Assembly: GCA_030150335.1 (NCBI GenBank)
Contig: JASLGC010000307.1
Location: forward strand, 1 to 9,192
Direction of reading: 5' to 3'
Source: Flavobacterium sp.
GTDB taxonomy: Bacteria; Bacteroidota; Bacteroidia; Flavobacteriales; Flavobacteriaceae
DNA: 9,192 nt
The translations under genes were made by a program, and so were the position numbers. A model generated the notes under the pieces. The model made no database searches, had not been told where the DNA came from, and worked only from the letters and a program-made list of their open reading frames with translations. Each line of letters starts with the position of its first letter. Position 1 is the first letter of the stretch. This document shows, in pieces, positions 1-4,820 of this stretch.

Positions 1-422
1 GACTTTAAATTATATATTCCCAATGAGTCTTTTGCAATCTCATCTTCTTTTTTCTTCTTTGTTTTAACTGCTTTTAGGTCAGCAAACGTTGGTCTAATTG
101 CAAAAACAGAATAATCAGAACCTCCAGTAAACACAGGCTTCTCACCTCTATTCACTGTTAGCTTCTTCGATTTATCAGTCGATTCAATGTAAAGCGTTTT
201 ATCCCCCTCTTGTGGATTCACAGAATATAAAACCCACTGTCCATTATTAGACAATGTTCTTGTTCCTACATTTTGCCATCCGTCATAAACAGAATGGTCT
301 AAAGGTTTCTTTTGTGCCTGAGTAGTCAAAGCACCAAGAACTAAGACACCTAAACCAAGTTGCTTTAATAAAGAACTTGTTTTTGATTTCTCAGTGTGGT
401 TAATAGTTTGTTTGAATTTCAT
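1..422 (-). CDS. Secreted S9-family (prolyl oligopeptidase-like) serine peptidase, N-terminal part
   Basis: The frame starts at ATG 422-420 and stays open for 140 codons to the window edge, so only the N-terminus is visible. Residues 1-36 look like a Sec signal peptide: a long polar, lysine-containing n-region, a hydrophobic core LGLGVLVLGALT (residues 22-33), then TQA|Q, giving likely signal peptidase I cleavage after A36. Glutamine right after the cut is common in secreted Bacteroidota proteins (the 'Q-rule'). The mature start (KKPLDHSVYDGWQ, later SNNGQWVLYSINPQEGD) resembles the start of the beta-propeller in flavobacterial S9 peptidases, which cleave peptides in the periplasm or outside the cell. 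The catalytic Ser-Asp-His domain would lie beyond the left edge, so activity cannot be judged. A lysine-rich stretch (VKTKKKKEDE) sits near residues 119-128. The gene begins 58 nt after the acyl-CoA ligase stop with no terminator visible between, so it may be cotranscribed or use the weak promoter noted separately. The family call rests on sequence resemblance only. Confidence 0.72.
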   Translation of the reverse strand, partial: MKFKQTINHTEKSKTSSLLKQLGLGVLVLGALTTQAQKKPLDHSVYDGWQNVGTRTLSNNGQWVLYSVNPQEGDKTLYIESTDKSKKLTVNRGEKPVFTGGSDYSVFAIRPTFADLKAVKTKKKKEDEIAKDSLGIYNLK

Positions 423-442
423 AATATGATCGTTAAAGTGTC

Positions 443-473
443 GGAAGTTACCTTAATTTTCTATTTTCAACAA
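443..473 (-). promoter_or_regulatory. Weak candidate promoter of the S9 peptidase gene
   Basis: On the minus strand TAACTTCC (450-443) matches the Bacteroidota -7 element TAnnTTTG at the first four defined positions but not the last two. A TTG lies 17 nt upstream (470-468), with another at 473-471. Transcription would start about 14-16 nt before the ATG. The match is partial and the gap is only 58 nt, so cotranscription with the ligase is the alternative. Confidence 0.28.
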
Positions 474-480
474 GTAAACC

Positions 481-2133
481 CTAATATTCATTAGCTAAAT
501 AGCGCTCTCTGATAACTTTCTTACTGATTTTACCAACACTTGTCTTTGGAATATCGCTCACAAATACAAAACGGTCTGGAATAGCCCATTTATTTATTTG
601 GTGATTCTCTACATAGCCTTCCATGTGTTTTTGCAAATCACTCTGAGCAATAGCATTCTCAACTTTGGACACCACTAATGCAAAAGGTCTTTCTCCCCAC
701 TTTTCATCAGGCACACCAATCACAGCAACATCAACAACTCCAGGATAAGCGCCAATCATATCTTCTAAAGCTAAAGAAGACATCCACTCTCCCCCTGTTT
801 TAATGACATCTTTAGAGCGATCGACAATCTTGATATCACTGTGGCTATTAATCCAAGCGATATCACCTGTGTGTAAATAACCGCCTTCCCATAATTCCTC
901 ACTCTTCTCTTCATCTTTGTAATACCCCATGGTTAAATAAGGTGCACGTACCACGACCTCACCCAGTGTTTTTCCATCTTTAGGTACCTCATTGCCTTCA
1001 TCATCAATAACTTTTAAATCTACAAGCAAGGCTGCTCTCCCTGTCAATGTGCGTATCTCTAATTGAGTTTCAATATCGTGCTGAATTGTTTCCAATGATA
1101 AATAAGACGACGTTAGCAAAGGACACGTTTCCGACATTCCATACCCTGTAACAACAGAAATACCTCTTTCCATTGCTCTACGAGCCAATGGTTTGCTCAA
1201 AGCAGAACCTCCAATCAATACATTCCACTTAGAGAAATCCATCTGCTCTGCAGCAGGACTTGTCAGTAACATATTTAGAATAGTTGGTACACAATGGGAT
1301 ATTGTAGGTTTTTCTTTTTCAAAAATCTCCAAGAAACTCTTTGGCTCAAAACGACCAATATACACTTGCTTTAAACTCAAAGCTGTTGCCAAATAAGGCA
1401 TACCCCACGCATGAACGTGAAACATAGGTGTTAGCGGTAAATAAACATCTGAGGAAGTAACTTTAAACGCTTCATTCATAGTTGATAAAACGCTCATTTC
1501 AACCATGGTGTGAAGTACTAACTGGCGATGTGAAAAGTAAACCGCTTTTGGGCTACCCGTTGTCCCCGTAGTATAAAAAAGTGTTGCTATCGCATCTTCT
1601 GTAAAGTTTGGAAAACTATATTGATTATCTGCTTTGGCAATGACCTCATCCAAATAACCTCGTACAGGAACGGATGTCTGTACTTCGTTTTGATGATCGC
1701 GAATGACTATAATCTCTCTTACCGTTTCCATGCGGTCTTTAAAACCCTCTACAACAGGAAGAAAATCTTCGTGTACAATTAATACCTCATCTTCTGCGTG
1801 ATTGATAGTATATAACATTTGCTCAGGTGCCAAACGCCAATTGATGGTATGCAATACATTCCCCGTAATAGGCACTGCAAAGTAATTCATCAAATAATAA
1901 TGACTGTCATAATCAATTACCCCTACTACATTTCCTCCTTTTAGGCCTAAGTCCCCAAATACATTACACAACTTTTTGATATTGTCATACAGCTCGTAGT
2001 AATTCATCCTTACTTGATCTTTATACACAACCTCATGTTTCGGGTTTACCCTTAAAGAATTCTCTAACAAATCCTTAATTAATAACTGATATTCATGTGC
2101 ATTTTTAGCTGATTCTATAACTTTAATATTCAT
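481..2133 (-). CDS. AMP-forming fatty-acyl-CoA ligase (medium/long chain, AlkK/FadD-like)
   Basis: A complete 550-residue protein, the usual size for this family of cytoplasmic enzymes, which activate fatty acids with ATP to acyl-AMP and then pass the acyl group to CoA. All core motifs of the adenylate-forming (ANL) superfamily are visible: phosphate-binding loop YTTGTTGSPKA at 187-197, the FHVHAWG segment near 238-244, the adenine-site motif GYGMSET at 330-336, TGD at 422-424, the hinge region VDRSKD at 437-442, and the C-terminal PKTSVGK with the adenylation lysine K535. The segment KTGGEWMSS (445-453) is close to the SGGEWISS form typical of medium- and long-chain fatty-acid ligases rather than acetyl-CoA synthetases. 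Chain-length preference cannot be read from sequence. The ATG at 2133-2131 follows an A/T-rich leader without a Shine-Dalgarno, which is normal for the phylum. Upstream, the 110-residue gene is separated by a terminator; downstream, the S9 peptidase follows after 58 nt. No beta-oxidation gene lies nearby. Confidence 0.92.
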   Translation of the reverse strand: MNIKVIESAKNAHEYQLLIKDLLENSLRVNPKHEVVYKDQVRMNYYELYDNIKKLCNVFGDLGLKGGNVVGVIDYDSHYYLMNYFAVPITGNVLHTINWRLAPEQMLYTINHAEDEVLIVHEDFLPVVEGFKDRMETVREIIVIRDHQNEVQTSVPVRGYLDEVIAKADNQYSFPNFTEDAIATLFYTTGTTGSPKAVYFSHRQLVLHTMVEMSVLSTMNEAFKVTSSDVYLPLTPMFHVHAWGMPYLATALSLKQVYIGRFEPKSFLEIFEKEKPTISHCVPTILNMLLTSPAAEQMDFSKWNVLIGGSALSKPLARRAMERGISVVTGYGMSETCPLLTSSYLSLETIQHDIETQLEIRTLTGRAALLVDLKVIDDEGNEVPKDGKTLGEVVVRAPYLTMGYYKDEEKSEELWEGGYLHTGDIAWINSHSDIKIVDRSKDVIKTGGEWMSSLALEDMIGAYPGVVDVAVIGVPDEKWGERPFALVVSKVENAIAQSDLQKHMEGYVENHQINKWAIPDRFVFVSDIPKTSVGKISKKVIRERYLANEY

Positions 2134-2173
2134 AATTTACTTTTTAATTGGTTTCATCGAATATAACCAAAAG

Positions 2174-2201
2174 CAAAGACTAATAAAAACGTTTATATCA
2201 A
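2174..2201 (-). promoter_or_regulatory. Poor candidate promoter of the acyl-CoA ligase gene
   Basis: The minus strand reads TTG (2201-2199), 16 nt, then TAGTCTTTG (2182-2174). This resembles TTG-N17-23-TAnnTTTG except for one extra base inside the -7 element. It would give a leader of about 35 nt. An alternative -7 element, TATATTCG (2165-2158), has one mismatch but no TTG at a suitable distance. A promoter is expected here because a terminator lies upstream, but neither candidate is strong. Confidence 0.25.
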
Positions 2202-2272
2202 CTATTAACGATTATTACAATAAATATTTGAAAAAACACACTAATTCAGTACAAATAAAACAATCGTAAACG

Positions 2273-2302
2273 AAAAAAGGATATCTATTTAAGATATCCT
2301 TT
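2273..2302 (-). terminator. Intrinsic terminator of the 110-residue protein gene
   Basis: A perfect 11-bp inverted repeat, AAAGGATATCT / AGATATCCTTT (2302-2292 and 2286-2276), has a 5-nt loop. On the minus strand it ends in a run of six T (2278-2273, three of them in the stem). It begins 28 nt after the TAA at 2333-2331. On the plus strand the hairpin is followed by TTTAC, a much weaker T-tract, so the minus direction is preferred. Confidence 0.85.
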
Positions 2303-2330
2303 ACTTATGTGCTTTTAAAAAAGCTCTGTT

Positions 2331-2663
2331 TTATTTCTTTAATTCAGCTAAAAACTCCTCTACATCACTGTCAAAAGTAGTCTCTTGGATTAACTCTAAT
2401 GCTAATTTAGTCATTTTCTTAAAGTGAACTTTTGAGAAGCTTCTTCCTCCGAAACTTTCTTTACAAAAATCACCAATAATACCAAATACACCATTTACCT
2501 CTTCTTGAGTAACTTCTTTCTGATCAGCATAACGCCCTCTCAATACAGCTGCTCCAACGTAAGCTCCAATCTTAACTACTAAATCAGTATTTAAGATTTC
2601 TTTCTTGTCTGCTAAGTAAAACAACTCATCTAAATTGTGATGAATTAATGTTTGAATATCCAT
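2331..2663 (-). CDS. Small helical protein of unknown function, 110 residues
   Basis: I do not recognise this protein. It is complete (ATG 2663-2661, TAA 2333-2331) and supported as a real gene by a good -7 promoter element 26 nt before the start and a perfect terminator just after the stop. It has no signal peptide and no membrane segment long enough to span a bilayer, so it is probably cytoplasmic. Composition suggests mostly alpha helix: an acidic/leucine N-terminal segment (10-25), a small-residue-rich hydrophobic stretch VVKIGAYVGAAVLRG (29-43), a middle segment with one cysteine (C67), a glycine pair and basic patch FGGRSFSKVHFKK (71-83), and an acidic C-terminal helix. It is flanked by a response regulator and an acyl-CoA ligase but is terminated separately from both, so context gives little clue to its role. 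Confidence 0.8.
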   Translation of the reverse strand: MDIQTLIHHNLDELFYLADKKEILNTDLVVKIGAYVGAAVLRGRYADQKEVTQEEVNGVFGIIGDFCKESFGGRSFSKVHFKKMTKLALELIQETTFDSDVEEFLAELKK

Positions 2664-2688
2664 AGTCTCTTATTGCGTATTATAAATG

Positions 2689-2717
2689 CAAATGTAAAAA
2701 GAAAACTACAGATTCAT
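2689..2717 (-). promoter_or_regulatory. Candidate promoter of the 110-residue protein gene
   Basis: The minus strand carries TACATTTG (2696-2689), an exact match to the Bacteroidota -7 consensus TAnnTTTG. The -33 region is poor: no TTG at the right distance, only ATG at 2717-2715, 18 nt upstream. Transcription would start around 2682, leaving a leader of about 20 nt. The exact -7 and the short leader support it; the missing TTG counts against. Confidence 0.5.
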
Positions 2718-2940
2718 ATTCTATTAACTTCTAATTTTAAATATAAACTAACTTAAAGTCTTATTAATTATCAACTATTTCGAATTATTAACTCTTATTA
2801 TGCAATGCTTTTTATTCTCTACTAAGCATATCACAATTATCTTACTCCATCGCTTGTAGGCTATTACCTGCCAGTGCTTCCTGCTGCTGTAGATAGCATT
2901 CTCCTCATACTCAAAACACTAATCCCTTTGGCTTCACAGC

Positions 2941-2970
2941 AAAAAAAAGCTACCCAAATCTGGATAGCTT
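2941..2970 (-). terminator. Intrinsic terminator of the response regulator gene
   Basis: On the minus strand the stem AAGCTATCC (2970-2962), a 6-nt loop and GGGTAGCTT (2955-2947) form 9 pairs, one of them G-U. A T-run follows: eight T at 2948-2941, two of them in the stem. It starts 21 nt after the TAG at 2994-2992. The G-U pair becomes a C-A mismatch on the plus strand, so the hairpin is oriented for the minus-strand gene. Confidence 0.87.
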
Positions 2971-2991
2971 CTTTCTTCAAATATATTATTT

Positions 2992-4410
2992 CTATAATTC
3001 GATGTTATACAACTTCATTTTGTTGTAAAGTGTTTTTCTGTCAATGCCTAAAACTTGAGCAGCTTTCGTTTTATTGAACTTCACTTTCTCTAATGCTGTT
3101 CGTATCGCTTGCTCTTCGTTTCTTGAAGAAAACAGTTTTAAATCATCTTCTGGAGCTTCATTACTTGTTGCAGTAGTTGTAGTCTCCGTTCTTGGATTTA
3201 ATATCTCTTGTGGCAAAACATCTTTCTCAATTACATCTCCTCTTGTCAATAAAACAGAACGCTTAATGATATTCTTCATTTCACGTAAGTTTCCAGGCCA
3301 ATCGTAAGTCAAGAAAACACATTCTACTTCAGAAGAAAACTTCTTAACTTGTTTTTCTAATTCTTGATTTGATTCTTGCAAGAAATGTTCGGCAAACATT
3401 AAGATATCTGAACCTCTATCTGCTAATCTTGGAGCAACAATACCAAATTCGTTTAATCGGTGATATAAATCCTCTCTAAACTCTCCTTCTCTTACTGCTT
3501 TCGGCAAATCTTCATTTGTAGCTGCAATAACGCGAATATCCACATCTATTTCATTGCTACTACCTACTGGCTTCACTTTTCTTTCTTGTAAAGCACGAAG
3601 TAATTGCACTTGCACTTCATACGACAAGTTTCCTACCTCATCTAAAAAGATTGTACCACCATTAGCCGCTTCAAAATGCCCTACTTTATCAGTAACGGCT
3701 CCTGTAAACGAACCCTTGATATGTCCAAAAAACTCACTTGAAGCCAAGTCTTTAGGGATAGCTCCACAATCTACTGCGATATACGGCTTGTCACTACGCT
3801 TGCTTTTCAAATGAATGGAATGTGCTATATTCTCCTTACCAGTACCACTATCTCCGATAATTAAAACCGACATATTCGTTGGTGCTACTAATTCGATATA
3901 CTCGTGTAATTGTTTTGAAATATTACTTTCTCCTTTTACATAATCAAGTTCTTCTTCATTCGAATCTTGCGTATCAGAAGTACTTTTAGCAGTAGTTGCT
4001 TTTACCTTCACTTTATTTTGAACAACTTCCCCACGCTCAATACTCGCTTTGCGATCAAGAGCTTGTTTGATTGTCATTACTATCTCATCAGGATTAATCG
4101 GTTTGGCAACATAATCAAATGCGCCTAACTTCATTGCATTTACAGCCGTTTTAATCTCAGTATATCCTGTCATTAGAATAACTTGTGCTGTAGGACAATG
4201 AGATTTGATGTATTTCAACAACTCTAAACCATTGCTATCAGGTAAACGAACATCTGTCAAAACAATATCATAGCACTCTTTATCAATAGATTGCTGTGCT
4301 TCAGCGCTACTAAAAGCATTAGAAACTTTATAACCTTTCTTTGTTAAAAAAGTTTTTAGCATTTCGCAAAAAGGAACATCATCATCTATAACCAGAATCT
4401 TGTGACTCAT
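2992..4410 (-). CDS. NtrC-family sigma-54-dependent response regulator
   Basis: A complete 472-residue cytoplasmic transcription activator with the three classic parts. Receiver, about 3-120: acidic pocket D9/D10/D11, phosphoacceptor D53, switch residue T81 and K103 of the AKP motif are all present. A polar, low-complexity linker (about 127-160) leads to a sigma-54 AAA+ ATPase, about 160-390: Walker A GDSGTGKE 186-193, sigma-54-contact loop GSFTGA 233-238 (consensus GAFTGA), Walker B GGTIFLDE 251-258, sensor-I TN 298-299, FREDLYHRLN 311-320 and the sensor-II region WPGNLRE. A second linker rich in Thr leads to a Fis-type helix-turn-helix in the last 40 residues (NKTKAAQVLGIDRKTLYNKM). In this family, phosphorylation drives ring assembly and ATP-powered opening of sigma-54 promoters. 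No partner histidine kinase lies in the window, so its signal and targets are unknown. It has its own promoter and terminator. The segment usually PPLRER reads APRLADR here. Confidence 0.95.
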   Translation of the reverse strand: MSHKILVIDDDVPFCEMLKTFLTKKGYKVSNAFSSAEAQQSIDKECYDIVLTDVRLPDSNGLELLKYIKSHCPTAQVILMTGYTEIKTAVNAMKLGAFDYVAKPINPDEIVMTIKQALDRKASIERGEVVQNKVKVKATTAKSTSDTQDSNEEELDYVKGESNISKQLHEYIELVAPTNMSVLIIGDSGTGKENIAHSIHLKSKRSDKPYIAVDCGAIPKDLASSEFFGHIKGSFTGAVTDKVGHFEAANGGTIFLDEVGNLSYEVQVQLLRALQERKVKPVGSSNEIDVDIRVIAATNEDLPKAVREGEFREDLYHRLNEFGIVAPRLADRGSDILMFAEHFLQESNQELEKQVKKFSSEVECVFLTYDWPGNLREMKNIIKRSVLLTRGDVIEKDVLPQEILNPRTETTTTATSNEAPEDDLKLFSSRNEEQAIRTALEKVKFNKTKAAQVLGIDRKTLYNKMKLYNIEL

Positions 4411-4435
4411 ATTTTCTATTTTTAGGTGCTAAAGG

Positions 4436-4467
4436 CAAATTTAATATTTTTATTACTCACAAACCAA
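4436..4467 (-). promoter_or_regulatory. Candidate promoter of the response regulator gene
   Basis: The minus strand has TAAATTTG (4443-4436), an exact match to TAnnTTTG. Upstream, TTG lies at 4467-4465 (21-nt spacer) and TTTG at 4463-4460 (16-nt spacer); the first is within the 17-23 nt range described for Flavobacterium. Transcription would start near 4430, giving a leader of about 20 nt ending in an A-rich stretch before the ATG at 4410. This is the best promoter in the window and is of the housekeeping type, not sigma-54 type. Confidence 0.62.
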
Positions 4468-4496
4468 TAGCCTAATAAAATTAACCTATATAAACA

Positions 4497-4525
4497 GTAA
4501 AAGGGAGCTTAAGCTCCCTATTTAC
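4497..4525. promoter_or_regulatory. Perfect 18-bp palindrome upstream of the response regulator promoter (operator or hairpin)
   Basis: AGGGAGCTTAAGCTCCCT (4502-4519) is a perfect dyad. With flanking GTAAA/TTTAC and one bulged A (4520) it could form a 12-bp stem with a TTAA loop. Its centre (4510/4511) is about 80 bp upstream of the predicted start of the regulator transcript, a distance at which NtrC-type proteins often bind. As RNA, the minus-strand hairpin is followed only by TTTTACTGTTTAT, a weak T-tract, so it may instead be a weak terminator. The sequence does not decide between the two. Confidence 0.5.
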
Positions 4526-4564
4526 CAGAAGATTTCTCTTCTTCACCTTACTAACGATCTAACC

Positions 4565-4591
4565 TGTTATCTCTCGATAACATAATTTTTT
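4565..4591 (+). terminator. Weak plus-strand terminator-like hairpin
   Basis: The 7-bp stem TGTTATC / GATAACA (4565-4571, 4576-4582) has a TCTC loop. After TAA it is followed by six T on the plus strand (4586-4591). The stem is short and A/T-rich and no plus-strand gene leads into it, so it may be a fortuitous structure. Confidence 0.3.
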
Positions 4592-4622
4592 AAACAAACA
4601 CTTTATTTTCTTTTTCAAAGCT

Positions 4623-4650
4623 GAAGATTATTACTAATCTTCGTTTTTTT
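4623..4650 (+). terminator. Plus-strand terminator-like hairpin with no obvious gene
   Basis: A perfect 8-bp stem GAAGATTA / TAATCTTC (4623-4630, 4635-4642) with a TTAC loop is followed after one G by seven T (4644-4650) on the plus strand. On the minus strand the sequence after the hairpin is AGCTTTGAAAAAG, which is not a terminator tail. The orientation is therefore opposite to every gene in the window. It could end a plus-strand small RNA or stop antisense transcription toward tamL. Confidence 0.48.
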
Positions 4651-4755
4651 AATAACACCTTACGCTTATAGTAATAGTAAATATTGTGCCAATTTACCCA
4701 ACGCAATGTTCGCAATTATTACAATCTTAATTATCAATCACTTACACAAAACACC

Positions 4756-4795
4756 AAAAAAACAATCCCCCGCATTCCACAGAAAACGGGGGATT
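4756..4795 (-). terminator. Intrinsic terminator of the tamB-tamL operon
   Basis: On the minus strand a perfect 9-bp stem AATCCCCCG / CGGGGGATT (4795-4787, 4772-4764) encloses a 14-nt loop. After one G (4763) comes a run of seven T (4762-4756). It starts 25 nt after the tamL stop at 4823-4821. Six G-C pairs make it the strongest terminator in the window. Confidence 0.88.
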
Positions 4796-4820
4796 AGATT
4801 GTGTAAACTTTCCACAATTG

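Larger units (their letters stand above)
2664..2991. other. 328-bp intergenic region between the response regulator and the 110-residue gene
   Basis: This stretch holds the response-regulator terminator at its right end and the small-gene promoter at its left end. Between them, about 2840-2940 is visibly richer in G+C than the A/T-rich sequence at 2700-2835. It contains a minus-strand reading frame of 47 codons (2918-2775, stop TAG at 2777-2775) with no ATG and no other convincing start. It could be a fragment of a decayed gene or chance. I see no tRNA, repeat or riboswitch. Confidence 0.6.
4411..4820. other. 410-bp structured intergenic region between tamL and the response regulator
   Basis: From right to left it holds the tamL terminator (4795-4756), an A/T-rich stretch, a plus-oriented terminator-like hairpin (4623-4650), a second one (4565-4591), a 6-bp hairpin AGAAGA / TCTTCT (4527-4542), the 18-bp palindrome (4502-4519) and the regulator promoter (4467-4436). 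Four separate hairpins in about 150 bp is more structure than a simple spacer needs. I find no convincing protein-coding frame; the longest minus-strand frame noticed has a GTG start and 21 codons. I see no known riboswitch or tRNA. Confidence 0.6.

Noticed and set aside
2851..2868. Possible sigma-54 promoter on the minus strand (TGGCAG...AGC)
   Set aside because: The GG and GC dinucleotides are separated by 9 nt instead of the 10 required, and the -12 side does not match TTGC.
2874..3077. Plus-strand frame of 67 codons
   Set aside because: It runs through the response-regulator terminator and into the Fis-type helix-turn-helix coding region, so it is a shadow frame.
4477..4548. Minus-strand 21-codon frame with GTG start (MKKRNLLVNRE...)
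   Set aside because: It is very short, has a GTG start without a usable ribosome site, and is interrupted by the 18-bp palindrome; chance is the simpler explanation.
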